Assembly: GCF_963169125.1 (NCBI RefSeq)
Contig: NC_084795.1
Coordinates: forward strand, 259,217,042-259,281,041
Direction of reading: 5' to 3'
DNA: 64,000 bases
Source: Humulus lupulus
Taxonomy: Eukaryota; Streptophyta; Magnoliopsida; Rosales; Cannabaceae
Shown here: piece after piece, positions 1-11,939 of the stretch
How the letters are laid out: each line of letters starts with the position of its first letter
How positions within the stretch are numbered: the first letter of the stretch is position 1
Notes under the pieces: model-generated
Databases searched by the model: none
What the model was told of the DNA's origin: nothing
What the model saw: the letters and a program-made list of their open reading frames with translations, nothing else
Translations under genes and position numbers: made by a program

Positions 1-875
1 AATAAGTTGTTTAATATGCCTATATGTGAATTTTATGTGTATATATGATTATGATGCATGTTTAATTGAGTTAAATGCGCATGTGAGCCCCGTCTGGATA
101 TTAGGGGCATAAATGTGATAAATGAGATGTATGAACTATATGTGTGATATGTTTGTACAGCACGATCTGAGACAGTCCTGGGGAGCGGTTAGCCAGAGAG
201 TCACAGCGGGGTTGAGATTTGGACTCGGGCCGAGTTGAGGGGTAATTCAGGTATTAGATGAGTTATGGGATTATCGGGACATAGAAATAAATATGTGGAG
301 ATATATTTGAGGATAGAATGTCTAGGCGGGAATATTTTGGGAATTTACCATTTTTGCCCTCGGGGACGTTTTGGTACCCCGAGCCTTGAGGTAACCCTTT
401 AGACTTAAGTTATAAAAAAAAAAAAAAAGGGATCTGTTTAGAAACTTGTGAAACCGACCCACACTTTCCTTGAACAAAAGATAGCTCTTGCTTTTTCTCT
501 TACTCTCTAAGACAAAACTCAAGAAGGAACTCAAAAGAATTGGCTAGGAATTAAAGGGATTTCAGCTGGGATACTCTAGGAGCTTGAAGCTTTGGGATTA
601 AGGATCAAAATTCTGGGACTAAGCTCAGCAAGGTAAGCTCTAAACACTAAGGTTTAGTCTTAAATTTCTGCTGGTTTTAGAGGATTACATGTTAGCTAAG
701 CTTGATTAATCTTTGGGTGTTTTAGCTAAGTTTTGGAGCATATTTTAATGAGGTTTTGATGTTGTCTCTGTGTTGGAGTAATTATGCTGGATATCTAGGA
801 ATGTTAGCTTGGTTTTGTTGGGAATTCGCTTGAAGGAAGGATGGAAAACTGGTGTAGAAATCTAGGTTCGCTGTA

Positions 876-983
876 TAGCGCCGCGGCCCTAGGAGGGGTG
901 CGTCGCGGCCCGCGTGCGCGCGCGGCCATGGGAGGCCGAGAAATTCATGCGCGTCGCGGCGCCTGCTGGGTGCGCCGTGGCCC
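876..983. repeat. Paired CpG-rich dyad modules in LTR
   Basis: Two modules, about 876-910 and 949-983, each have a GCGCCGCGGCC or GCGTCGCGGC arm, a spacer of about 10-15 bp and a second GC-rich arm. Their starts are 73 bp apart in otherwise AT-rich sequence. The same layout recurs in the LTRs at 8853, 17075, 21484, 44331 and 48066. Confidence 0.6.
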
Positions 984-1459
984 GTGTGGGGGTCAGTAAA
1001 GAGCTAGCCGCGGCTCTAGTGGGTGGGGCCCCGACCCTTAGTGTCAGATTGGATTTTAATGATATTTTAGGCTTGGGAACTCAAGGGGTGAGGCTCGGGA
1101 TGGATTTTATCATCTGGATTGATAGAATTCAAGGTCCCGGAGGTTAGGGATTATGGCTCGGAGTTATTTATTGGGTTAGAATTTGATGGACGGATATTGT
1201 TATGTGTTGTGACTAGGATTTCGGTGAGGCTTACGTTAGCGGACTGTGCTCAGGGCATCGGTGCTCAAGAAGCTCGGAACTCAGGTAAGAAAACCCCTGT
1301 TTCCATAGAGCTTGTGCGCAGGGCTGAGCCCAGTGTGTTGAATGGAAATGAAATGCAGGGCTGAGCCCTATATATTAGTATTGCAGAGCGTAGCTCTTTA
1401 TCTGTTTATGCTTGAATTCTGTATTTGTTGATATATCATGTTTGATATTATATGTATGA

Positions 1460-1600
1460 TCGGCAAGAGCCGGGAACGGTGTAGACCGAGAACGACGTGG
1501 GGCCGGGAACGGCATCAAGCACATTGAGTGCAAGGCCGAGAACGGCAAAAGGCCGGGAGCGGCGTTGAGCACATGGGGTGCGAGTTGCCAAGGCGAGTTC
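1460..1600. repeat. Tandem GCCG..CGGC short repeats in LTR
   Basis: Degenerate repeats of the type GGCCGGGAACGGC occur about five times, alternating with AGCACA..G spacers. The same repeat family is visible in the reverse-oriented copy at about 9420-9500. It may be a subrepeat block of the LTR. Confidence 0.6.
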
Positions 1601-2145
1601 CTAACAGGATACTTGGGATATTCTTACGGCGTGGTCCGCGAACCCAAGGCTTGGTAAACGCCTGGGACGGCTATGCCGTATGTGTTTAGCCATTGGTGGC
1701 TCGTTTATATGTTTGACTTGTGTATTGCATATGTTATTTGTTATGTGTTTTCTTGCTGGGCTTCGGCTCACAGATGCTCTGTGGTGCAGGTAAGGGTAAA
1801 GAGAAGATCAACCAACCATGAGCACAGCTAGCGTGAGGCGGCGTGTACATGTCCGGCCAGCCTGGCTGCCACAACTAGGGGATTTTGGGAGATGCTTGTA
1901 AATGAACTTAGATTTTGTCTGTTAGTCGACTCTGATCGGTTTTGTGTTGTAAATATTTTCTAAACTATGTTTTGGGATCCCAGGTGTAAACTTTTGTGAT
2001 TTGCTATAAAGAAAAACTACTTTCTCCAATGTTTTCCTTTTGATTGTGGCTTAGTTACACGATTTGACCTAAAACCTCGATTAGCGAGTTGAAAGCACGA
2101 TTTTAAACTCACTTAGTAACGACTGTAAGGAAGTAGGGCATTACA

Positions 2146-3956
2146 TGGCTGGTTCCTGCAGCTGAGGCTTGGGCCTCCTCCAAGTTGATCCACCCCTGGG
2201 CCCTATTTAGGAATTCGTTTACTGAGCTGACTCCCTTCCTTTGTATTTCATTCCAGAGTCCCCCTCCGACAAGGATTCCAATCCTCAAAGCCATGAGCTT
2301 GAAGCTGTCATCTGCATCCCTGGCTCGAGCAACGATGATCGCGAACCTGCTCAGGTAAGCCTTCAGAGTCTCGTCGGGTTGTTTCCTCACGTTAGCCAGG
2401 GAGTTGGCCTTGACGCAGGCAGCCTGGGAGGCTCGGAATGCTCTTTTGAAGTCAGCAGAGAAAGTTTTCCAAGAGCTGATTGGCTGCTTCTTGTTTTGTT
2501 TGAACCACTGTCTGGCCGGCCCAGTCAGTGTGGAGGGAAATATTAAACACCTCAACTCGGGGCCAATGTTGTGGGTCATCATCAAGGTATTGAACATACC
2601 AAGATGATCTGACGGATCTCCATCTCCGTTGAATTTGGATAGGTGCGGCATACGGAAATCGGGTGGGTATGTCGTTGCGGCTATACTGGGGGCGAAGAGC
2701 TCAAGCTCGTCCCCTGAAACATATTCGTCTTTTTCTTTCTCCGACAGGAGCTTCCTCATTAACTCCTCCATCTGAGCCAGGCGCTCAAGGGTTTTGTCCT
2801 GATCTCCTTGGTTATTCCGGGGCTGTTCAACAGCTCCGGATCCATTGTATACATTTGGTGGGTTATTGCCCCTCCTATCTTGAGATAGGTTATTTGGGAC
2901 ATTCCCGCCATTACGTACCTCGGACAGGTCTCCCCCTGAGCGAGCATGGCTGCCACCTCTTACTGGGTCTCCCCTATGAGAGTTAAGGCGATCTAGTAGG
3001 TCGCCCCTTGGGGTGGCTTAAGGACTTTGCGCCGAGCTTAGGCGTTGACGCAGGTCTCCGCCAGAAAGGTCACTTCGGCGACTTCCGGTCCAGTAGCTCC
3101 CATTAGAGAAGCTCGGAGCCCGCCTCTGGGGGTGAGGATCCGAGCTTCCTCTGGGCGCCCTGCCACGATGGTAAGGTCCTACGGATGGAGGGTTTCTCCT
3201 ACTGCTCCCACAAGCTGGAATATCTCGGATAGGCCGAGGAGGAGACGAATATCTTATTGGCGAAGGAGGATGTCTGACCGGGGATGCAATCCTGGTTCTA
3301 TCAGGGCAGATCAGGTTAGGTGAGGGCCTATCGGCCCTGCCAACTTGCGGGCCTTGCGCCTGGCGATCTGGACGGGGCGCAGGACGGCTAGCCGGGATGG
3401 GCTGTCGTTGTGAGCCCTCCCCGGATCTCCTTCTAGAATTCCCTCGAGCCCTCCTGGGCCTGCTCAAGGCTGGTTGTGAGCTGGGAGTTGAAGTTCGAAC
3501 CGAGCGGCTATACTGTTGTTCGGCCCTGGGTAGTTTTTCGTAGTTTGCCTCTCGACGGTGCGATGAGGGAGTAGAGTTGGGTGTCGGAGGTCTGGCCGAG
3601 CGGCTAGGCCTGGACTGACTGCCCCGGCGGGACTTATGAGTCTCGCCTTGCCTCTTTCTGACGTTAGCGTCGGTTGTAAGAGGGGGTAGTCGAGCCAACA
3701 CCTCCTTAATCTGCTAACTAGATTTCGCCAGCTGACTCCTCAGCTGAGCATTCTCCATCTCTACCGCCGTGTAAAAATTCGGGTTTGGATTAGGTGGCTG
3801 AGGTGCCGAACTTCCAGTGTCATCCTGGCCTATTGACTGCTTGCCCAGCCACTGCTGAACTTCAAGGTTTTGCTCACCGGAGATGGCAGCATGATGAGCC
3901 TCCTGCCCATCATGTTGTTCCGCTACGTTACCGTGTCTTGATCGAGTGGTCACCAT
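2146..3956 (-). pseudogene. gag: Tat-lineage retrotransposon gag, decayed, 3' part outside window
   Basis: This is the capsid polyprotein region of a Ty3/gypsy element of the Tat type. From the ATG at 3956 one reading frame runs to 2146 with only two in-frame stops, near 3714 and 3018. The first third has an acidic/Gln-rich start, followed by an Arg/Ser/Pro-rich stretch (about residues 85-310). The folded Retrotrans_gag domain lies in the last 210 residues and contains the motifs PPDFRMPHLSKFNGDGDP and ARQWF and an Arg/Ala-rich helix. At 2146 the frame is cut by the LTR at 1-2145, and the rest of the element is not in the window. It lies 58 bp downstream of its own 5' LTR. No zinc knuckle remains. 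The reading as Tat gag is confident; function is lost. Confidence 0.85.
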
Positions 3957-4014
3957 AGTTGGATATTTGCGATAGCACCAATCTAACTAGCTCTCAATGA
4001 AAGCACCAAACAAT
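3957..4014 (-). other. Leader with primer-binding region of the Tat element
   Basis: Between the LTR end and the gag ATG lies TTTGGTGCTTTCATTGAGAG (minus strand, about 3989-4009). The same GGTGCTTTCATTGAGAGC block follows the 5' LTR of the second Tat element at 31925, so it is the conserved primer-binding/leader region. The priming tRNA was not identified. Confidence 0.65.
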
Positions 4015-4256
4015 TGACGCGGTTCTTTGCCAACAGGTAATTAAGAAAATAAGAGAAAGAGATTAGTGCTGAATAATGAACCGAAACAGATGAATGATCT
4101 TAACACGGACTAATGACACAAATACGTTTTTAGGTGGTTCAAAGGTTAAAATCCTTCTACTCCACCAGCCAATATTATTGCTATATTTCTGGTATTCTTT
4201 ACAGGGTATTTCGTTACACAATAGAATCCAACCCCTTGCAACTCCCATGATCTCCA

Positions 4257-4264
4257 TATTTATA
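4257..4264 (-). promoter_or_regulatory. TATA box of Tat LTR
   Basis: TATAAATA on the minus strand within the LTR, about 250 bp before its 3' end, oriented toward gag. Confidence 0.5.
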
Positions 4265-4474
4265 GGAGAGGGCACCTGGGAGTTGGTAAGGGGGGTCATC
4301 CCGTGACCTTCTAACCCATCATGTCACTTATGTGACATTCATGATTAATTCTTAAAACCTGACAAATGAAGTGTGGTCTAATCAATAGGTAAGGGGGATA
4401 ATGGGCCGCACAGCCCAACCCAGTCGTGGCTGCCTGACCACACACGTTCATGCGGCGTGTCCGAGAATTCAGGG

Positions 4475-4503
4475 ATATATCAGACACGTGATGTCTGATA
4501 TAT
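4475..4503. repeat. Perfect 12-bp hairpin in Tat LTR
   Basis: ATATATCAGACA at 4475-4486 is the exact reverse complement of TGTCTGATATAT at 4492-4503, with a 5-base loop (CGTGA). It lies upstream of the TATA box, in the presumed U3. Confidence 0.8.
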
Positions 4504-4763
4504 GCACGTTTACATTGCATGGTTGACTTTATAAAGGGTCATAGCTTCCAACTCCAGCTCGTGCCTCGAGCTGGATGCCTTCTTGACCTGTGTTCTTCAT
4601 ATTTCAGACTCGGCCCTTGAATAATCTTGATAAACCTTTGGCTACCTCGAGCTAAAGAGGTAGGACCTGGTAGCAGCAGCTCTGGCCACGTGGTGTCCAC
4701 GTGGCTAATATAATTATGCCATATCTCAGCTCGCTAATAGCCCGTGGAAAATTAGGGCGTACA

Positions 4764-5956
4764 AGTTTAAAGACATATTTAAGAAGAAACTTGTTCTTCA
4801 GGCCAAATATGCAATTATATGATAATAGTGATTAATCAATTAATTACAAATTAGTTGTAGTTAACAATATTAATTAATATTTAATTATTGTATAATTTTC
4901 GAAATTATATTAAATAATTAAATTAATTTTCGAAATTTAATTAAATAATTAATTAATTATAATTTTTGAAATTATAATAAATTAAATATTTATTTTCAAA
5001 ATTTGGATTTAATTAATTAGTGGAATTAATTAAATATCTTTATTTGAGTGGGAGATAATAATCTGATAAGTTCAAATTGGATTTGAATTTAAAAGATTAA
5101 TGTTTATTCAAATAATTAATTATATTTGATAATTAATTAAAAAGATAATTAATTTGAATTCAAATTTGAATTAGTTATCAGGTTGTTGAATCTTATCTCA
5201 CAAAGTAATTTGAATAAATAATTAAATAAAACTTGAAAAACCAATATCCCTAGAAACTAGGAAGCTACACGTTCACACACAGTGCATGGACTGTGTGTGG
5301 CGTGTAGGGCCAGCATTTTTCAGGGATGAGATTTTTAATTTTATTTAATTAATTAATTAATTAATGGATAATTCAAAAATTGGTTTTTGGATTTTTTTCA
5401 TTAATAGAATAATTAATTAATTAAAAAGTAAATTGTAAAATGGTTACAGATTTATTTTTTAAAAATTTGAATATTTTCTTTTAAGTATGACTTATCAGAA
5501 AATTATTCAGATAAGTGATGTGAGACAACTCTAAACATTCGCTCTGTGAAAAATAGAACGATAGTTTTCTCTCCCTGAAAATAAAGAACCAATTCTCAGG
5601 CCTATTCTCTTGATCTCATGAGTTTAGTACATCAAGTAGAATCACAAATAAACTATCCTTCATTCTCTAAGTGCCCACACATTTCTTGAGGTGTAGAGAA
5701 CGCTTTTGGAAGACCTTGGTGTGAGTACATGGGAGCGGCTTGGATAGGAAGATCGTTCTAAATACGAAAAGATAGCAAGGACACTTGATAGGCTTCAAGA
5801 GGTATGATTTCTATTACAATCTTGCTTATGATTAATGTATGTATATTAATGGATCCGCATATTTAAAGGTAGTTTAAATATGTTACAAAATTTTTGTTGT
5901 ACACTGGGCCAACCATACCACCATTCCGTTGCGTATTAGGAAACTCGTTCCTAACA
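4764..5956 (+). mobile_element. Copia-like LTR (copy A), 5' part missing
   Basis: This is the 3' half of an LTR family that also occurs at 42316-44276 and, reversed, at 51526-53418. Shared marks are AT-rich stretches, a GTG/CAC-rich block (about 5267-5310), a segment ending GACACTTGATAGGCT, and the end GCGTATT...CTAACA. The 5' half is absent because the Tat element at 4763 is inserted in it. No tRNA-primer site follows, so it is a solo or 3' LTR. Assignment to copia rests on LTR appearance only. There are no genes in this stretch. Confidence 0.6.
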
Positions 5957-6815
5957 CAGTCACACCGCACCTCACAGCCCACCAGATTTGTCCCAGCTCA
6001 AGCCCCCTAAGCGAGTCCGCCCTGCCGGCCCAAGCCACCAACTCCTGTATTCAAAGAGCCCAGGCCCGACACAGCACCACGAAACCCAGGCGCGGCTCCA
6101 ATCGAGCACCACTGCCAAGGCGTACTTCCTGCCCTGTCTTCCCAAGCCACCAACACTTGTCCTTCGAGAGCCCACTTGCCAGTTTGGTCGGACACAACCC
6201 CAAGCCTAAGACCCAGGTACGTTTGCCATTGGCTTGGAACCCAAGCGCGATTCCATGATGTGCCTTGAAACAGGCCTAGTCAACTTAGATATTCGCCCAG
6301 ACCAAGCCAAGCACAAGCACCTCAAGCTAGCGTTGAACATTCACTGAACTGAGCCTAGACATCATAGCTCTGTTCATGCACCACGCCGAGGCACAGTTCC
6401 ACCAACGCCATTAATCTAAGCCAGAACCGAGCATTAGCCAGCGCTGAGTATAAACCAAACCGAGCCTAGGTGCAGTTCAAAATTCGCCCACACTGTTAGT
6501 TACACTGGGGTGTTGGAAATTTTACACAGACCCATACAATCTTTTCTCTGAGATTACTCTTGGGTAATTCTTCATTTTATTTTTCCTCTCTACTTGTCAA
6601 TTGTGCCCCTGTTGTGAATATTGTTGGGTTCTCTACTAGTATTTGATTTTGGGGCCAGCTATTGGAAAATTTGTTAACAATGTGGTTCAGGTGTTTGTTG
6701 TATTGCTTTGTTTCTCTGGTGCTGTCAATTGCTAAGAAGTTATATTTGGTGTGTGGGTGCTTGGTTCAGTTGTTGTGCTGCAGCTTTGTGATCTATTTAG
6801 TTCCTTTTTGCCACT
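5957..6815 (+). other. Leader region of Athila-like element
   Basis: This is a non-coding stretch, first C-rich (about 5957-6480) and then T-rich, that leads to the ATG at 6816. No LTR or primer-binding site is recognisable, so the 5' LTR of this element is lost or lies outside. Reading frames here are short and unlike any known protein. Confidence 0.35.
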
Positions 6816-8229
6816 ATGGCCACCAAAACAAGAGCTCAGAGAAGGAAATCCAAACCACCATCTACCCCACCACCAGCCAAAAAAAACTCTACTACCCCAT
6901 GCTCTATACCACCACCAGCCTAACTGATTCCCTATGTCCCAACCACTGCCCCACTGCCTTTGCCTTCCCAAGTCCCTGTAAATGACCCTATGCCCACCAC
7001 CATCAAGCCAGCAACTAAGACAACACCAACCGTACCAAAATCTAAAAGGCCAACCAAAGCCGCATTAGTCGCACCTCCACCAAATACACAAAAGACCTCC
7101 ACTACAACCAAAGTTGTGCCCAAGCCAAAAACTGTTGTTGTACTGACCCCAAACACCAAGAAAATCCTGGTCCCTTCAGTTCCCGCTAAGAAATTTGTTT
7201 CTGCTCAAGCCAGGGAAAAGTATGAGTCCATTAAGACAAAGAAGTTTCTCCCAGAAAAAGGATTTTTGCCTACCACTGTTGAGGTGCCAGCCTTCATCAG
7301 TAATGTCATTGAGCAGCACAATTGGGAAACTTTATGTCAAAAACCAGAGCATGCTATCATTCCATTGGTGCATGAGTTTTTTGCTAACATAGCATCATTT
7401 GCGAATTCTGAAGTGATCGTTCGAGGCAAGGTTGTTTCATTTTCTGGTAAGGCTATTAACTCAGTATTTGGGATGGACAATTTTGAGTGCGCTATTTATA
7501 ATATATGGCCGTGGCCCCTACACCAGAAATTTTTTCCAAGGCATTGCGTCTTGTCGCATCTCCCGGTGCTCCATGGTGTGTTTCTTCCGGTGGTGTGCGC
7601 ACTTTATTGCACACCTCTATTTTACTTGAAGCTGGAGTGTGGTTGCATTTCCTCAAATGTCTTCTGCTGCCTACCACACATGACACTACGGTATCCAAAG
7701 AGCGGATACTTCTGTTATATTGTATACTGGCTGGTTTGAGTATCAATGTGGGCAAGTTGATCACAAGGTAGTTTGTTAGTTGTGCCAAGAAGAATAAAGG
7801 CAAGTTGTTCTTTACATCGCTCATCACGCAGTTGTGCCTTCGAGTTGGGGTGCCTTCTGCGTCCACTGAGGATGTCCTCTTTGAGCGCCAGGACATTGAC
7901 TTCCTCATTACTAGTCAGAGTCGCGAGCCTGTATCTGCCTTTGGGCCATCCACAGCGCATCCACCAGCTCCCTCCCTTGCGCCCATACTCGCTGACCTCC
8001 TTGCTCAACAGCGGGAAATTATTGGGTAGATGGTGTCCCTTGAAACTCAGCAGCACGCCTACTGGAAGTACGCCAAATAGCAGGATGCAACATTGATCAA
8101 TTCCCTTCAGCGGAACTTCACCAAACCTACTGTTGCCTTTCCTACTTTCTCGAGCTCCATTTTGGAGGCTTAGAACACTCTGGTAGTTCAAGATGACCCT
8201 TTTCCTTCGGATGCTGATTCCGAGGAATA
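6816..8229 (+). pseudogene. Putative plant transposon protein (PF20167-like) ORF, decayed
   Basis: Starts at an ATG in good context (CACTATGGCC, 6816). The N-terminal 130 residues are Pro/Thr/Lys-rich and basic. A folded domain follows (about 7190-7880) with REKYESI..KKFLPEKGF, an IEQHNWETLC segment, VHEFFAN and, after a frameshift near 7500, LLPTTHDTTVSKERILLLY and LITQLCLRVGV. These match the 'putative plant transposon protein' domain found in Athila-related elements. The C-terminus is Gln/Ser-rich and ends DSEE* at 8229. Defects: a stop at about 6921, a frameshift near 7500 and stops near 7770, 8028 and 8080. No RT or integrase follows before the 3' LTR, so the element is non-autonomous. 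The role of this domain is unknown; it sits where gag would be. Confidence 0.65.
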
Positions 8230-8852
8230 GGCATGGGGAGCCTCTTTAACCCAACTTTTGTTTTGTTTTTAATATTATGTACTTAATTTCTGTTTTGGAT
8301 TATCCTGTTGTTTACTTTTCATCGTCTATTATTTAGGATTTGTTCTATTTTGTCTTGCTGGATATTGTCTCCTTGTCCTGTTGTTTAGTTGATCTTTTGA
8401 GGATAATCTTTGCTTTTGTTAGTGTTTAACTAGGGGCCTCAATGACGAATTTGCAAAACTTCAAAATATAATCAATCTAAGTGGAAGTTGAATGTCTTTC
8501 TTTCTTAAGTTTTAAACTAAATTCTTTGGGTGTGAATGTTGCTAGAAATTAATTGATGAGAGTGTTTCTCTTTTTAGTATGTGCATAGCTTGATTAAACA
8601 TTTTTGGAGACCCTAAAAAGAGCTAGTTCTTGTGAGAGCTCAAGTTTCTAGAATTACTTAGTGATTTTCCTTGAGGCGAAATCCGAGACAACACCACACT
8701 TATGAAATGATTTAGGCCATCCTTGGACCATTTGAGCCTCTGAAGCCTACCGTTTATGAATTTTTATCCCTAGTCAACCCATTGAGCTTAAGTATCATTT
8801 TTCTTTCTTAGCCACTCATTCGCCTAGTTTTACATATATATATAATCACCTT
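8230..8852 (+). other. 3' non-coding part of Athila-like element
   Basis: No coding sequence is recognised. It continues at 10908 beyond the inserted solo LTR. Together with 10908-11939 it forms the long 3' region typical of Athila-type elements. Confidence 0.45.
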
Positions 8853-10907
8853 TGTAATGCCTTACTGCCTTAGAGTCGTTACTAAGTGAGTTTGAAACGT
8901 GCAATTAACTCGCTAATCGAGGTTTTAAGAAAAAAGTGTAAATAAACCATCAACAGAGTCATATACTTTGAAAATAATTTGATTCATTGAAAATTATAAA
9001 GTGTTTAACATTCGGGATCCCAAAATACTGTTTATAAATATTTACAACTCAAAAATATGATTAAAGTCGACTAAACGACAAAATATAATTTAGTACCACA
9101 CATCTCCCAAAAATACGCCTGGTCGTGGCAGCCAGGCAGGCCAAACATGTACGCGTCGCTTCACGCTCTCCGTACTCACGGTTGGTCGACTTTCCCCTTG
9201 CCCTTACTTGCACCATAGAGCACCCGTGAGCTAAAGCCCAGCAAGAAAACCCACACAAGCAGATGACATATGCATTTCTATCATTCAGCATACAAATAAA
9301 CCACCAATGGGCTAAACACATACGGCCATGTCGTCCCAGGCACTTTACCAGGCCCTGGGTTCGCGGTCTACACCGTGAGGATATCCCAGGTATCCTATAG
9401 GGTCTCTCCCTGGCAACTCGCACTCCGCGTGCTAAATGCTGCTCCCAGCCCCTAGCCGTTCTCGGCCATTGCCGTTCCCAGCCTTCATTGTTCTCAGCCC
9501 TCTCCATTTCCGGCACTTGCCGTTCATTCACATATATGCACACATAGCATAACTAAACAAGTATTTAAGCATGCATACGTACAATCAATGGGGCTATGCC
9601 CTGCAACAAAAACTATAGGGCCTTGCCCTGCTCTACGGGTAAAGCAATTTTCTTACCAATGTCTCGAGCTTCTTGAGCACCGAAATCCCAAACACAGTCC
9701 CCTAACCCAAGCCTCGCTGAAAACCTAGTCACAACACATACATAGCACTCTCATTAATAACCAATTCATAAACATCTCCCGGAACCAATCTCATGCTCTC
9801 GAGACCTCCCGTTTCCCCACACAAGATAGCAAAAGCATCCCCCGAGCCCCCTGAGCCAAAACCCTAAAAACACAATTTCCCCTTCCCAGAAATTGGCCTA
9901 GCGCTGCGGCACAACCCTATAGGGGCCGCGACGCCCAGAGTGGTGCCCTCCTCCTGATTCAACCTAGCGCTGCAGCATGAAAGAACAAGGCCGCGGCGCT
10001 CATACGCGAACCCAGAAAACTGGGTTTTTCCCAACATTTTTCCCGAGCCAAAACTCTTCCAAATCAATACCCAAGTACTCCCAAGTTCCCAATTCGACCT
10101 AGAACTTCTTATAAATAATATAACAACTTATGGGCACATAAAAACACACTCAAACAATCCTCCATACTCATAATCACAAAATGGTTTAAAACTTTACAAA
10201 ACTTAAACCACTAACCAGAAAACTTAAACCATAACAAAGCATATGCAGAACAACCTCTAGCTTTCTTGGCTTGATTCCCCACTTGATCCCACAAAAATCA
10301 AAGGTCCTTCCTTCCTTCCTGGTTTCTAGTTCTCTCTAGAGCTCCCCAAACATAACCCTTGCATAAGCCAAAATGAGAAAACGTTCCAAGCTTTTCCTCA
10401 GCCAAAGTTTATCTACCACCTAAGCCAAATGACCCAATTGCCCTCCCTTCTAACTTAGATTCTAACTAATCCTCAAGGGCAGCCTAGACTTTTCCTTAAC
10501 CACTTGCAAGAATGCCACTTTCCCACTTAAAACAACTATCCTCAAGAGTTACCTATAGTTACCCGAGTTACCAAAATGCCGCTAACCACTAATTATTCCC
10601 CTGGTGACTATCTGGCTAAACCTCTCCTTGGGACTATCTCGGACCGTGCAACACAGTTATATCACCACTCACATGTGGCATCAATCACAATATATTTACA
10701 AATATTGCATTTATGCCCTCAGCGGGCTAAAATTACAAATACGACCCTAGCAACCAAATGGGGCCCACATGCATATTTAATTCCCCTAATCATACATTCC
10801 TAACCACATATTTATCAAATTCACATATTAACAAAATAAATCAATTAGTGCCCTCCAGGCATGCTAATCAAGGCCCTAAGCCTCATTAGCAACTTTAGGA
10901 CGCTACA
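8853..10907 (-). mobile_element. Solo gypsy-type LTR with target duplication
   Basis: It is bounded on the plus strand by TGTAATG (8853) and CGCTACA (10907), 2055 bp. It is flanked by ACCTT (8848-8852) and ACCTC (10908-10912), a 5-bp target duplication with one mismatch. It is the reverse-oriented relative of the LTR at 1-2145, sharing the GGATCCC block near 9014. No internal domain remains, so it is a solo LTR formed by LTR-LTR recombination. It interrupts the Athila-like element at 5957-13425. Confidence 0.85.
9899..10000. repeat. Paired dyad modules in solo LTR
   Basis: Modules at 9899-9936 (TAGCGCTGCGGCAC...GGCCGCGACGCC) and 9965-10000 (TAGCGCTGCAGCAT...GGCCGCGGCGCT). The starts are 66 bp apart, with similar outer arms and variable spacers. 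Confidence 0.65.
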
Positions 10908-11939
10908 ACCTCTTTTCACCACACCCCTTTAGCACCTTGATCTTGATAAGATTGATTTATTGTTGCATTTTGGGGGGTTGAGAGGAGTTGAGTGTGAGAG
11001 AGAAACTTGGGTGAGTGTTTTCCTTTTCTTCTTTTGCTTATATTCACCATTGGGGACAATGTTGATTTTAAGTTTGGGGGGAGAGTGTGTTCTCATTTTT
11101 CTTGTTCTCTTGCCATCTAGTTGTTTATCTTCATTCTAAAAGAATAATAGAAAATCCAAAACGAAAAAAGAATTAAAGAGTTCACTCCCTTGCATCAAAA
11201 TACCTTAAAAAAAAGAAAAAAAATCATAAAAGAAAAAAGAAAGCAAAAAGTATGTATGTTTGTAAATAAGTGTGGGTGTGTAACTCTTCAAATAAAAGAA
11301 AAATTGTTTTAGTTGTTGTCTTTGTATGTTAGTAATAAAGGCTAGTGGCAAGATTTATATTGTGTTGTGGGGTTTTCTTTGGGGAAATTAATGTGTGCAT
11401 TTATTTATTTACGTCTTAGAAAGATTGAGGTGCTTAGGGTGATTTGAGCCAAAAATTTATCTCTCTTATCCTAGCTTCACCCTAGCCTATCATTACAAAC
11501 TTGATAAAGTCCTATTGATCTTTGGTGTGGTGTTTGTCTACATTATTGGAGAGGAAATCATTAAGTAAAGTATGGAGACATTATTAAAGCTTTAGGACCA
11601 AGACCTAGCTTGATTTTTGGTGATTAAAAATGTTTAGGAAAAGCTATGCATGCACTAAAGGGGTGAAAAACTTTATTCATATTTTGGCAATAGCATTAAT
11701 GCTTGAAGAATTTGGTTTAAAGCTTATGAAAGATTGAAATTCAGCTTCTCTTATTCCAAATAAAATTTCCCGAGAGCCTTCCCTTTTTTACCATTGGCAA
11801 AGCAAAGTTTGTCCACTGTTGTTGTGTTTTTTTTTCCTTGTCTTTTGTTGTTTAGTTTGTGCCCTTTGTGTCTTTTTATTATTTGTGTTTTTTTTTAGAT
11901 TCATCACTTGAGAACGAGTAATGTCGTAAGTTTTGGGGG
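10908..11939 (+). other. 3' internal region and polypurine tract of Athila-like element
   Basis: Non-coding. It contains CATTGGGGACAATG (about 11049) followed by TTTAAGTTTGGGGGG, a block typical of the 3' region of Athila-like elements. It ends with AAGTTTTGGGGG (about 11928-11939), directly before the LTR start at 11940, which serves as the polypurine tract. Confidence 0.55.

Larger units (their letters stand above)
1..2145 (+). mobile_element. Ty3/gypsy-type LTR, 5' end cut by the window
   Basis: The sequence ends in GGGCATTACA at 2145 and is homologous, in reverse, to the LTR at 8853-10907. Comparison suggests that about 75 bp are missing at the window edge. Shared marks are the GGATCCC motif near 1974, the stretch before the terminal TTACA, and CpG-rich dyads at 876-983. 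There is no coding sequence. It is inserted in the gag of the minus-strand Tat element that begins at 2146, so it is a solo LTR or the 3' LTR of a longer element lying outside the window. The flanking 5 bp on the right are TGGCT; the matching left duplication is not visible. Orientation is inferred from alignment with the other copies. The family looks chromovirus-like, but no internal domain is present to prove it. Confidence 0.75.
4015..4763 (-). mobile_element. 5' LTR of the minus-strand Tat element
   Basis: On the minus strand it starts TGTACGCCC (4763) and ends CCGCGTCA (4015), 749 bp with TG...CA ends. A TATA box (TATAAATA, minus, 4257-4264) lies in the correct half. The primer-binding region and gag follow directly. 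It is inserted into the copia-like LTR that continues at 4764; the expected 5-bp target duplication would be AGTTT, and its partner lies outside the window. Confidence 0.75.

Noticed and set aside
2241..3323. Plus-strand ORFs opposite the Tat gag
   Set aside because: Shadows of the minus-strand gag, which has clear domain motifs and family-like composition.
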